Shown here: positions 49,601 through 60,706 of the stretch, in pieces
How the letters are laid out: each line of letters begins with the position of its first letter
Position numbering within the stretch: the stretch's first letter is position 1
From: Serilophus lunatus
Lineage: Eukaryota > Chordata > Aves > Passeriformes > Eurylaimidae
Assembly: GCA_013399895.1 (NCBI GenBank)
Contig: VXBA01001647.1
Location: forward strand, 2,496 to 66,495
Reading direction: 5' to 3'
DNA length: 64,000 nucleotides
Notes under the pieces: model-generated
What the model was told of the DNA's origin: nothing
The model's database searches: none
What the model saw: only the letters and a program-made list of their open reading frames with translations
Made by a program: the position numbers and the translations under genes

Positions 49601-50937
49601 ATTAAAGCTATATTCCTCCTCTTTTCATGAAAAAAGAAAGGACACTCTAGGAAAAAAAATAAAAAAGGTAGTCTGAAATAAATTAACACTACAGTAATGA
49701 CATAAAATTATACTAGAGGCAGAGTCTTATGCAGAAGGGCATGATAAGTGAGTGCTCAGAGTGCCACACCACTCCCTGTGGGCCTCTGCACTGGGTAGGC
49801 TCCAATCAATGACACGTGCTATTTCTGCTAAAGACAGCCCAAAGGCACGTCACGGTGAATTAGACAGACAGTTTCAGCCCTATCCTGATCTTCCTTGCTT
49901 TCATGAGTTCAAATCTCATCTTTAAGTTTGTTTGAAAACAATTTTTGTGGTTTAATTAGCTATAGTGACAATAAGTCAATTACCAGCCTAACATCCTCTG
50001 GTCTGCAGGCTGCAAACAGTGAAGTACTGTGTCCGTAGCAGAACTAAGTGTCTAAAAGCCCTCCAAGCCTTCCATGTGTATCAGTCTGCTAAATGTCCCC
50101 ATACGTGCTAATATTTTCACTTACCACCTTCTAAAGCTTGAAATAACATATACATGTTTTTGTTCTAAACTCACATCTAACAGTCTGTGATTTGATGGTT
50201 TGAATCTTCTCTTGGATTTGTCTAAGTCTGCATTAATTTGCAGGGGAGGCATGATTCAATCTGAACCTTATTGGTAAAACCAACTAATGGTTGGAATTTA
50301 CATAGAAATAATACAGGCATCAAAAGCTATCCAGGAGTTTGAAGCATCCGAAACAATCACAGTGCATTGAATAAGATCATATGAATAATTCAAGAGCTTA
50401 AGCATCACAGTTTTGGATTCCTATAAGATCACTTGTATTTTTTCCAGAATTGTAAGCTAAAAAAAAAAAATCTCATCAGTCCTGGTACATATATTTAGCT
50501 CATCTTAAAAAAATATTGTCTTTGTAGTAGCTTCCCATGATTGATAACAGTAAATGTAGGCGTGTCAAGCCAAAACCAGTACATCTTTAAGCTAAAGTTT
50601 TCTGAAATACCTACTAACCACAAGGCAGTAAAACTTCTGATAAGAAATAAAAAATAGGTATCACCCTTAATTTTTATTTTATTTTTAACAATTTGTCCTA
50701 AATATTGGACAAGAGCAGAAGGCTGGTCTAGCCCTGGGCACCTTCTGGCTACCATAAATAACCTTTTTCCAACAATCTCACGCAATCCTCTTTTGAATGC
50801 AGCCTGCTCAGAGCTGCATCAAAATACTTATTGCATTGATTGTGGCCAGGAATCTGCACTGTCCCTATACTCACTCGTATGGTCCAAACCTCTGCTCAGT
50901 TTTGTCCTCTCCTTGGTCCACTTGATAAATGTGTTTG
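46601..50937. other. Unique non-coding sequence
   Basis: No gene was recognised. The first 300 bp may still be worn CR1 but I cannot align it. Frames at 47414-47704 (minus, 96 codons) and 48156-48483 (several frames on both strands, up to 95 codons) show no domain. Poly-A runs lie at about 48354-48362 and 50460-50470. Confidence 0.5.
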
Positions 50938-51108
50938 GGCAGAGAGAAGCTGTGGCTGCCCCATCCTTGAAAATGTTCAAGGCCAGGCTGGATGGGGCTT
51001 TGAGCAACCTGGTCTAGTGGAAGTGTCCCTGCCCATGGCAGGGGGGCTGGAATTGGAAGATCTTTGAAGTCCTTTCCAACCTAAGACATTCTTTGTTTCT
51101 ATGATTTT
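50938..51108 (+). mobile_element. CR1 LINE, 3' terminal fragment, plus strand
   Basis: It starts in the last codons of ORF2. The frame reads REAVAAPSLKMFKARLDG followed by ALSNLV, matching the CR1 C-terminus. It then passes into GGTCTAGTGGAAGTGTCCCT, GCCCATGGCAGGGGGGCTGG, and AGTCCTTTCCAACCTAAGAC with TTCTATGATTTTT as a short 3' tail. It is about 170 bp, similar in type to the minus-strand pieces at 34391 and 53531. Confidence 0.95.
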
Positions 51109-52108
51109 TCCGCACCTGAATTTTTGTGGCTCTATTGGCCATTTTTATTCCCTGTTGGCCAGTTTTATCCTCTATTGCCCTTTCCTCGATGCTTCAGCAC
51201 CCATTTTTTCTGTACTCAGCAGGCTGCTTTTGCCCTTGCATTGCATGGAAAGTGTGGCCCAGACTGCAGGAATTAGCTGCCCTTGGAGAGGGGCAGAGAG
51301 CAGGCACAGGTTTTGGCCCTGTCTCTAAATGTATTTATTATAGACGATACAGCAGGATCTTGTTTGAATAGACAATAGACAGGAAATTAATAGTTAAGGC
51401 TGAAACTCTAGTCCTTCATTCCTGTGATTAAAAGAAAACAGATATCATGCTGAAAGAGAAATACAATTTCACTTTCATGTAGCACTGTCCTTCAAATAGT
51501 GCTTCCCATCAGGCATTATTTCTCTGCAGAATTTAGTCATTAATTTCCTTCATTTAAAGTAAAAAATATCCACAGAAGATTATAAAACACTCTGTATTCC
51601 CAAATAGACAGACCATAATGGCTCATCCTGAATATGCCATTCTGTCCCTCCACAAAGATATTAAATGGCTGAGATAAATCATGTCTTGGGGGTTTACAGA
51701 AACATCACATCAGAGATAGCAATGGATTACAAACTTCTTCCTTTAGACAGCAAACATCCAATTACCAGCATCATCTTCCTTCATGCTCTGACTAGCGAAG
51801 GAGGTGTTGTCATCCATGATTTTTCATTTCTCAATAGATGGAGGCTGATATAGTAATGCGTGTTGGAACAAAATGCATTGATATCCAAAGTCATTCATAA
51901 ACCAAATGCCACAATCCACAACCTGTGAGGTGAGAGCAAGGAGTCTTCTCTGTCTCTGCATCCCTGTTAAGTATGGACATGCATGGGGAGGCCTGCAAAC
52001 ATTCTGGACATGTTTGCACCACAAGCAAATACAACACTTGTGATAAAAAAAATTCTTCAATATAGCACATACAATAACCCTATCTGATTTCATAGCTGCC
52101 CTGCTTAA
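51109..52108. other. Unique sequence with a 20-bp imperfect tandem repeat
   Basis: At 51130-51181 a 20-bp unit of the form CTCTATTGGCCATTTTTATT is repeated about 2.5 times with several differences. The rest is unremarkable. A 135-codon minus frame (51824-52231) runs into the neighbouring CR1 tail and has no recognisable domain. Confidence 0.55.
51130..51181. repeat. Imperfect 20-bp tandem repeat, about 2.5 copies
   Basis: The units are CTCTATTGGCCATTTTTATT (51130-51149), CCCTGTTGGCCAGTTTTATC (51150-51169) and a partial CTCTATTGCCC. Copies one and two differ at four positions. Confidence 0.85.
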
Positions 52109-52172
52109 GCACGATGTTGGACTAGAGGCCTCCTGAGACCCCTTCCAACATGAATTATCCTGTAAAATGGAA
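52109..52172 (+). mobile_element. CR1 LINE, very short 3' tail, plus strand
   Basis: GATGTTGGACTAGAGGCC, TCCTGAGACCCCTTCCAACA and TGAATTATCCTGTA follow the CR1 3' UTR pattern: GATGTTGGACTAGATGATCT, then CCTTCCAACC, then ATTCTATG. It is only about 64 bp, so it is either a strongly truncated insertion or an eroded end. Confidence 0.8.
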
Positions 52173-52752
52173 GTATATATGAATCGTGTATGTGGCAGCT
52201 GAAGTCTGTCTTTACTATTTATTCTCTCCACAGCCCAAGTAAACAGACAGCACAGAAAAGTTAATTATACTGAGCAATAGCAACTAAATGCCAGTTACTT
52301 AATGAGAAATTAAATGTTTATTAGGAAATAAAGGTGTTGTCAAAAAGCTTTGTGAATCCATGGCATTGCTTTTTGGCCACATACAATAGCAGTGGTCTTT
52401 GAACAGTGACCCTGGTGAATGCTTCTCTTCAAGGACAACAGAAAGGCAACACAGGTCTTAGAATATCTAGAGAGAAGTACCACCCTGAGCCACTTACCAC
52501 AGTAAAGCTCACCAGCTCTTGACCCCTTTTATTTCAAGGAATGGTGCTGGGGGACTCGAGTCTTTACTTCCCCATATATCTTTTGGGTCAGATCCATTAC
52601 ATCAAGCAGCTACAGGTTACATTCTACAGTCAGTCCTTCTTGGCCAGCTCTCTGCACACTCTCACCATGTTCACACCACCACCAACCTGGATAAGGTGGT
52701 TGTCACATTGGAGGGCTTTATTGAGAAGGATCAGAAAACAGACTGATGGGAA
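52173..52752. other. Unique non-coding sequence
   Basis: No feature was recognised. Two overlapping plus-strand frames (52519-52746 and 52541-52828) continue into the possible CR1 fragment and have no domain. Parts of 52540-52740 might be further decayed CR1, but I could not align them. Confidence 0.5.
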
Positions 52753-52845
52753 TCTTGTGGAGTTCAACACAGCAAATACCATACCCTGCCCATGGAGTGG
52801 GATAAGCCTGCACAGCAGTACAGTATAGGGACAAACTGGTGCTAT
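52753..52845 (+). mobile_element. Probable CR1 ORF2 fragment, plus strand, degraded
   Basis: The order CTTGTGGAGTTCAACACAGC, CATACCCTGCCCATGG, then CAGCAGTACAGTATAGGG and ACAAACTGG resembles the CR1 ORF2 stretch that runs CTCATGAAGTTCAACAAGG, GTCCTGCACCTGGG, then CACCAGTACAGACTGGG. The match is short and there are small indels. It may belong to the same original insertion as the tail 600 bp to the left or be a separate copy. Confidence 0.5.
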
Positions 52846-53530
52846 AACTAGGGCTCTGAAACCTTGGGAATAACTAACATTTTACTGGGCAAAGCTTGAA
52901 CAGTCTCAGTCCAACTGTAAGCACAAGTCAGATGAGATATCTTCCAAGCAAAATATTTCAGTGAATTCAACCCCTGACCTTCACAAGAGCTTCAAGCATG
53001 GGAGAAGTCTCCTAATTGGAGCTCTTTCTTACTGGGTGATATTAGGCTTTTCATTTCAAGCTTAAAATATGTTCTTCAGAAACTTGGTAGCAATAAAACA
53101 CAAGAGAGCTATCTGGAAACAATAATTAAACATAAATGATTAAAAAAAGATTGATCCCACTTGCAAGCATTGAAATATGCCAGCTGCTAAATTACAGCAT
53201 TGGCACAGACCTGGAAGCCTGTGCCCATTTTAAACAGCGCTCAATGTGAGCTGTGCAGAGCACAGGCTGCCTGTGAGCAGACCAGCATGCCTGAATCCTC
53301 AGTGACCAGAACATGGAAGAGAAATGCCCGTGACTTCTTGGGAACATGAGGGTGTGTCCATGAGCATGGCCTCGACCATGGGATCATGACTTAAAACAGC
53401 CTGGTGTGGTCAGAAGGGTCTGGAAATTCTTAGAGTTTCTGCTTAGAGAAAGGAACAAAAAAATAGGAAGAAGGGAATGCAGAGCAAGTGGCATCTGAAA
53501 GAGGATGGCTAGCAGGTGAACACATCTCCA
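52846..53530. other. Unique non-coding sequence
   Basis: No repeat, exon or RNA was recognised. It is moderately AT-rich, with a GC-richer part at about 53210-53400. Confidence 0.55.
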
Positions 53531-53698
53531 ATCATAGAATCACAGAATGGTTTGAGTTGGAAGGGACCTTAAAGACCATCCAGTTCCAAGCCCCTGCCAT
53601 GGACAGGGACACCGTGGTTGCTCAAAGCTCCATCCAACCTGTCCTTGAGCATTTCCAGGGACGGGACATCTCTGAACAACTGCTCCTCTGAACAACTG
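53531..53698 (-). mobile_element. CR1 LINE, 3' terminal fragment, minus strand
   Basis: The plus strand opens with ATCATAGAATCACAGAATGG, TTTGAGTTGGAAGGGACCTT and AAAGACCATCCAGTTCC, then CCCTGCCATGGACAGGGAC, GGTTGCTCAAAGCTCCATCC and GAGCATTTCCAGGGACGGG. This is the best-preserved avian CR1 3' end in the window, so it is probably one of the younger insertions. A 13-bp repeat, CTCTGAACAACTG, at 53670 and 53686 lies at its right edge. The minus-strand frame reading LEMLKDRLDGALSN is the ORF2 C-terminus. Confidence 0.97.
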
Positions 53699-54964
53699 GT
53701 GTCAATCTGAGCAACCAGGTTGCCTACATGTTGTAGTTGTAACTTGTGTGCATCAGACACTCATAAATATTGGAAGTAAAACCCAAACTCAACTCCAGAA
53801 GCATTCAAACTTTCTCTTCTAGCAGTTATCCCATGCCCATTTTTTTGCTGCCTAGCAGTAGTCTCCATTTTTTTAATTTTTTTTTTTTTGAGGTATTAAG
53901 GCACAGCACTGGCACAGATACCCAAGAATAGAAATATGATAAAGTCATAGGTAGGAAGGAAGCAGTCACATATATACATTAGACCCTGCCAGTAGGGACC
54001 AAGCATACAGGTTGATTTGATCCCTTGCTCCACCTGCTCCATTTGCAGGTTGAATCATTCCAGCATGAAGACAAGCACTCAGAAGGTTACAGGACCTCAT
54101 ACAAGAGGACTCCACTCCCAGTTAGAACTCATGGCACACTCTGTCTAATTGCTGAGGACACAGCACAAGATTTCCCCCATGCCGCCAGCTGGAAACAAAG
54201 GAACAACATGCTCAGCCCATTCTTGGGAATGATCTCAGGTCCCTTTCACCATCACTTCTGCTCACAGGAGTGTATCAGACTGCGTGTCATGTGCATCTCC
54301 TGTTTCTGGTAGTCATTCATTTGTAAGCAAGGGATCATGTCTGTTGCTCCCTTAATTATGGAAAAGTTGTCTGTTTACAATTTCGACAAGCCCCCGTTCT
54401 GCTCTTTATCAATATTGAACATGCTTCCTGTCTCTCCAATGCTGCAGCTTGCAGCCACACAACATTTGTTCATAGCTGCAGGCTATGTCAGCAAGACTTC
54501 GACAGAGCAACAAAAGGGTTCCTCATTCAAACAAACAACACTGGTGAATCGACCCGAGGAGAGCAAACACTGTCAGGATTGCAGCCGGCTGGAGCTGCAC
54601 CAGCTCACAGCTGGAAATGGGATTTTTCAACATGTACAGTGAGCACCTGCAATTCCCTTGGGAGGTGCCAGTGCTCCCATCCAACCTGGGCTTCCAGCTG
54701 TGAGTGAGCATCCAGGCACCTACTGCAGCACTGCAGGAGTCTGGGTGCTACTCTGCGAGAAGTCATACGGAAAGGAAAACCTTCCTTGTGATGGAGGGAT
54801 TTTCAAGTCCTTCCCACTGGCCACAGGGCATTCAAGATCTCATCTTAGGTGTCTAATTTAGGCATGCAGAGTTCACTGATGTCAATACCTCCAGGCAGCA
54901 TACAGGCCTTCAGGACAAGGCACCAGCAGCGCATCCATGTGTTTAACAGGGATTCCTTCTGACC
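53699..54964. other. Unique non-coding sequence
   Basis: It contains a poly-T run at about 53870-53890. The plus-strand frames at 54025-54312 (95 codons) and 54337-54642 (101 codons) show no recognisable domain. GC content is slightly higher at 54550-54720 without CpG clustering. Confidence 0.5.
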
Positions 54965-55117
54965 TTCCCACCTCTGTAAGTCTTCAAGGACAAGCTGGAT
55001 GGGGTCCTGAGCAATCTGGTCTGGTGGAAGCTGTCCCTGCCCACAGCAGCCCATAGTAGAGGAATTAGATGACCTTTAAAGTCCCTTCTGACCCAAACCA
55101 TTCAATGATTCTATGAT
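54965..55117 (+). mobile_element. CR1 LINE, 3' terminal fragment, plus strand
   Basis: Reads TCTTCAAGGACAAGCTGGAT, GGGGTCCTGAGCAATCTGGT and CTGGTGGAAGCTGTCCCTGC, then GAATTAGATGACCTTTAAAG, TCCCTTCTGACCCAAACC and ATTCAATGATTCTATGAT. All of these are in the order of the CR1 ORF2 end and 3' UTR, with the ATTCTATG-type terminus intact. Confidence 0.95.
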
Positions 55118-55382
55118 CTTCAGCAACAAAGGCGTTAAGTTTATGATGAATTTTCTTATTTTGCTCCTTTTCAATTAGAAGAAAACTTTCAAACATGAAC
55201 TATGCCCCAGCATCATTACACACACCGAGAAATACTGTATTCATGCTTTGAGTCATTTCATCACAGAGGAAAAATCAGTTCTTTGCTGATTGCCAAATGC
55301 TAGGAAACATTAATGATTCTATTTTGTTACAGAGGATAAATGCCATCAAATCCATCACATTGTGAGTGAGGGCTTACCTTTC

Positions 55383-55434
55383 ATTTGCATAATGATTAAA
55401 ACAAACTTTATTATTACAGAGGTAATAATTACCT
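55383..55434. promoter_or_regulatory. Candidate octamer plus homeodomain-type binding cluster
   Basis: ATTTGCAT at 55383-55390 is a perfect POU-factor octamer, directly followed by AATGATTAA, which contains homeodomain-like ATGATTA. About 30 bp on, AGGTAATAATTACCT (55420-55434) is a perfect 7-bp inverted repeat around one A, with facing TAAT and ATTA half-sites. The clustering resembles developmental enhancers, but no conservation or function is shown and AT-rich DNA yields such words by chance. Confidence 0.35.
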
Positions 55435-58400
55435 GCAGTTTTTATGTGAGGGTTGATTTATTTCTGGTGACTGTAGCAGCAGTTATACAAGTGGTTGGTG
55501 ATTTTGGACCCCTCTGTTCTGAGCTGTCCAGTCTGACCTAATCTTAAAAAGGCTTTGAATGTCAGCACCTTCTGAAATTGAAACTTTATTGAAATTCTCC
55601 TCCTGCACATACAGAAAAATCACAATATGCTTTTTTAATCCCCAGCTGTTGCTGCTCAGTCTCATGACCATAAATGAGCAAGAAGAAAGGAAACAGAAAA
55701 TTTGTAGCCCACAAAAATGCTAGCAGGGTGTAACTAGTTTACTGCAGAAACAATACCAGGGTGTATAACTCAATATGCAGAAGAGAAATTACAGGACAAT
55801 CCAAACAAATGTTACATCCCTGACAAGTGGTGGCCCTTCAGTTTTAACTTGCTGCCAGGTAAACTCCAAATGTTAGAGTCTGAACATTAGTCAGAGCAAA
55901 GGTCCATCCAGACCCCGACGCCTTGTGATTTGCACAAGAAGGAGAGAATATAACTCTTGGCCAAACCCCCAGCCTTCTGACAAACCAGAAGTTTAGCAAC
56001 AGCTCAAACAGGATGTGGCATCTGGACCCCTGTTTTTTTTGGTTGCCACCATGTACTGACCTCATCACAACTTGTCAAAACCTTTTCTGAATGTACATTT
56101 GCTTTTGTAACAAGCTATGCCAAGAGAGTCAAGTGATTTCAGTTATATTCCGGGTTAAAACTACTTCAGTGAAATAATTTTGTTGCTACTATTTCTTGCT
56201 TTGTGTAAAACAGTAATGAGTCAAAATCATCTCTTGGCTGACCAAACCCTAACCTCAGAGAGGACTTTCTCTGGAGGCCCTCGTTCTTCCAAAGCCACTA
56301 CCCAATTCTTGGACTTCTTCCAGTTCTTGGTTCTCTTCAGAGATTGTGGCCAGCTCTGAAGGAAGCATTGAAGCTGGGAGCATAAAATGCCTTCATACAA
56401 GAGCGAACTGAGGCTCATTTTACCTTGCCTGAAGGCATTCAGATTAATCTGTAGACACCTTCATATCAAGTACTTCAGGCCACAGATGAGACTCAGATGC
56501 AAAAGTTACAGATTTATGTGAACTTTCAGCAATTTTGATTCCAGGTCTCCATTGCACCTCAAAGTATAGTTCCAAGGGCCAAGAGGGGCAGTCTTAAAAT
56601 TTAAAAAGTACACTCAGCATGTCAGTGCCCATATGATTCCCCTGCTGGCTATTAGCTCAGTTTGATGCATCCAGCACTGCACTTTGGGGAAAACAAACTC
56701 GTCTTGTGTCTCGTTGGTGAAGGGGCTATGGCTCACTCATATGTCCAGAGCGCATGAATGACACCTCAGCTCCAGCAAAGACAGGCCAGAAGAGGACACT
56801 GGCTCCTTCTAGAGCTTGAACCAACCAAACTTCTGGATTAGTTTTGAGGTTTTATAATATAACTGACCAAGTGCTTAGCTCAGATCTCCCTCCCCAAGCT
56901 CTGCCTGACTTTGGTAAAAGCTAAAGCCAGAACGTGCAGTTTAATACCACTTGACTAACATGCTCAGTTGTTCCACCAGCAGAGAATATGTCTCAGAAAT
57001 GTCTTTTGCCAAAGTCTCCCCTTTTTTTTCCAACTAGCCCTCTGGTCAGTCCATCAGCCATGATTCTATCACAGCCCCTCAGATTGCCTGCAGCTCCAGC
57101 ACAAAAGGTCTGAGAGGGTCTTCAAGGCTGTCCCCTCCTACTTCTCACCATGCACACATTCTGCCTCCACAAGAGCAGAGGGAGGAAAGAGGGGAGATTT
57201 CTGCATCTCCAGAGCCTTGTAGGCAGTTTTCTCTTTCAGGATGACTGGGATTGCTAAATAAAAATGACCATATGAGAAATGAGTCATCAGAGCCATTTTC
57301 AGACAGACTGGGTAAGCAAGAAGCATGAACACACTCATGTCAGAAGCTCGACCACAACTTCAGGCCCCTGTACCCCTGGAGCTGGGGCAGAATCTGCTCG
57401 TGTTCCTGTGGGGAAAAGACTACAGAAAGCTCTCTATCAAGGGCTGATGAGAGCACAGCAAAAGCTCTGCAAGCACAAAAACATAGATAGAAAAAGAAAA
57501 TTGTTTAAGGTGGTGTAAGTAACCACAAGAATATGCAAGAAGTCTATAATTCTTTTCGGGCTTCTTGCAGATTTCTCATGCAGGAAAGGTGAGGTAGAGA
57601 ACAGTGCTCTACAAACTGCAGATAAGGACTTGACTGGGAGGTTTATTGATGGAACGTGATAAGCAAGAATGAATAGCAGCACTGGAAAGATGGTCCCACT
57701 TCCAAGGAATGAGCAGAAAAGAATGTTTAGCTGCCTTTTCAATCATGTAGCTTTTATTTCTAGCTGCAGTTAGGTATCATCTGGTGTCTTCCTCAGTTAT
57801 TCAGAAAATGAGACTAATACAATAAGAGGTCCTTTCCCATGTGAAATTTTCAAGTGCCTGTAGGACATTTTACTGCTCAGATGATAGCTAACACTTCTGA
57901 AGGCATGTAAGTCAGGTAGGAATGATTTCATTTTTAGATATGACTTAGATCTCAATCTTCAGGGTATTCAGGCAGTTAACTTCTGGTAAGCATTCAACTT
58001 TCACCCATTGTTGTGAAAATTGAAATGGAATGATTAGAAATGAAAAAAGATAACAAGAATCTTTCTGTACCAGGGTTTTAGGAGTCTATGTCCCACTGCT
58101 CTTCAGATTTGGCTCTAAAGGTCCCAAACTGATTTCCAAAAATGGAGCCCCAAACCATCACCACGGGCTCTGCAGACTCACCTTCCCCACTGTACCACAG
58201 CAGCCAGGACTTTTTAACAACCTCTCATGATTTGAGATCCGTGCCCTGAAACTGTATGATGATACTTCAAGCAGTGTTGCACAGAAACAGGATGTCTTGT
58301 GTCTCAGCTTATTCAGAAGTACTGGGACCTTCAGCTGTGGCATCATTATCCTGCCTTCACATCCAAACACTTTGAGATGACTCAGCCAGGAATCAGCTAG

Positions 58401-59270
58401 GATGCAGAACTGAACTATCACTGATGTTTTAGGTTATCTGTCCATGCAGAAAAGTCCTTGAGCAGTGGTTTTCTTTTTTCCTGGGATATCTTAAGATGTT
58501 TTTTTCCATAGGACTGCAACTTCTCTCTAAGACCACTAGGAAGATGACCTTTTGGCACAAAAGTGTGTTTGGGAACATATGGCCAATCTTTACCTTGGCA
58601 TGCTGGAGGGGTTAGCAGAGGTTGCTCCCAAACCAGGTCACTGCTGCTGCACACCTGCTACCCAGATGGAGCTGCTTGTGCTGGATCCAACATAGCTTCA
58701 CAGTGCAGAAGGGGCCATCCCATGCTCAAGGGATCACTGTGGACAGCTTACAAGACCCCAGACAACTTCTAAATCCCACTCCCCATCCTCTCATCTCAAT
58801 GCCTGTTTAATTTAATCAGCCACTCTGAAATTTAGGCTTGGTGTTTCACGGGATGGGAACTTACACTGTAGATGTTAATAGCACAAAAGGGCAGATTTTA
58901 ATGTTTAGCATATTTCTGATTCAGATTGGAAGTCCATGGAAATGCCAGAGCATTGCACTGCTCCTATAAATCGCAGTCAGCAGGGAGGGCTGCAGCTGTA
59001 TGAAATACTGACACCCCTCTGAAATGATATATCCCCGCAGTACCAGCCCTGCTCTGCAAACTGCAGTATCAGCCCCACAGCTGAGTCTTTCTAAAATGGT
59101 CATCAGATGACTCATGCAATTTTCTTCTTCAGGAAAATAATGAATGGGTTGAGTGAATGCAATAAAGGCCAAAAAAGCCACAGAAGGCGCATCTTCTATA
59201 ATGCCTTGCAAATACAACCCAGCCATGATTACTGCAGCACACCTGCCAATATAAAACTCTTGTACCATCT

Positions 59271-59293
59271 CTTGAGGCCTAAATGGCCTCAAG
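59271..59293. other. Perfect 9-bp hairpin
   Basis: CTTGAGGCC (59271-59279) and GGCCTCAAG (59285-59293) are exact reverse complements around a TAAAT loop. A further partial GGCCTAAAG follows at about 59299. The stem is GC-richer than its surroundings. No T-run follows that would suggest a terminator, and the surroundings are eukaryotic. Confidence 0.92.
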
Positions 59294-60600
59294 ATTATGG
59301 CCTAAAGTGTTATGTGCATTGAAAAAGGTCAAGCACTCTTGGGGTTCTGGTGATACTGACGAGTTGAGAAAGCAGTGTTCACATCTCTAGATGACTGCAG
59401 AAAGTCATTTATAGGCACTCAAGGAGCAGCAATTCCCTGACTCACAGAGGTCGGATAAGCAGTTACTGCACGGTCCAGCCACCCTGGTTGCACTTCTACA
59501 ATGTAGCTGCATCTAGGACCACAAACAGGTTGCATGAAGCACCATGTGCTCCGTGTCCCTGTGTCACAGTAGCCCTAGAGATATCCCAGATATTCTTTGC
59601 TCACTGTGTCAAAGCCTTTATAAAGGAGGCAAAGTTTTTTGTTGACATGATACCATGGGATATAGAGCAGCCAACTTAAGTCAGGCCCTTGCTCCTGAAT
59701 TATCTTGTAAGTAGGGGCACACTTGAGGAGCACAAGGAAAGTCTGGACCTAATTTTCTGTTCATTCTGTCTATAGCTCCCATATTCTTAAAATACCAATT
59801 AGATACAGCTTCCAGTGTTAATGGTAATAAAAGTGCTTGAGATTAGGCAGTTTTTCCTACTTAAAGGTGGCTCATTTTATCAGCAATCTGCATATCAGTC
59901 TTACTTCTATTAAAGGCACAAAAAAACCCCAAATCCCAATATCTTGAATCACCACTATCAAGATCAGTAAAATAGAAGACATTTAAAGTACTGGTTAAGA
60001 ATAAGACACGATTGAGAATGCACTAATACTTATCTAACAGGAAACATGACATTGTACAACCCTGCACAAACTCAACTGGTGGGTGAAGGCTGGACTTGGA
60101 CTGCAGGCAGATGAGTCCCAAGGAAAGGCTGCCAAGGCTCTACGACCTTCATGAATATTTCTGATGTGGTTGCTTGGAGGAAAGAAACTGGAAGAGTTGT
60201 CACCTAACCTGCTGGTCTTTCTGCCCCAGCAGAGGGGCCAAGAATGGGTCCTCCCTGCTGATGGAGACATGATGGAAAATAATTCCTATTTATTTTGTCC
60301 TGGATTCTTCCCAGCCACCCTGGATTCACTCTTAACATGTGTTCATCCCTGTTAGTTGGTCAGTCCTGAACACAAGACTGAGCTCTGGAAGACATCCTTG
60401 GAGACATGTTTTACTGAAACTTCTACCACTGGCAATCACAACCATCCATACAGCAGAACACTGATGTAATTCACTATTTGGTTTCCAGCATCAATGCCAA
60501 GTTACTGTCTACTGCTATATTGATTGAATCATATTTACCTGCTTTTGAGAGGCACCTTGAGACTGGTAGAATAATTCTTCTATGCGTAACAGAGGAATTA

Positions 60601-60706
60601 AATATATATATATGTGTGTATGTATATATATATATATATTCAATCCTATATTTATTTCTATCCAATATTTGTTTCTATTATATATATATAATATAAATAT
60701 CATGCA
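60601..60706. repeat. (TA)n/(TG)n AT-rich simple repeat
   Basis: An alternating TA and TG tract at 60601-60640, then about 35 bp of less regular sequence, then a second TA tract at 60679-60700. TTCTAT followed by a CAATATTT-like segment occurs twice between the tracts. Frames reading Ile-Tyr repeats on both strands come from this array. Confidence 0.95.

Larger units (their letters stand above)
55118..60600. other. Unique non-coding sequence
   Basis: No CR1 copy or gene was recognised. The part 55290-55470 carries a candidate regulatory cluster, listed separately. A perfect 9-bp hairpin lies at 59271-59293. Frames at 57437-57742 (minus, 101 codons), 58158-58421 (minus, 87 codons) and 58921-59292 (minus, 123 codons) have no recognisable domain. 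Confidence 0.5.

Noticed and set aside
58921..59292. 123-codon minus-strand frame with hydrophobic stretches
   Set aside because: No recognised family and no clear signal peptide or membrane topology. Length is compatible with chance.
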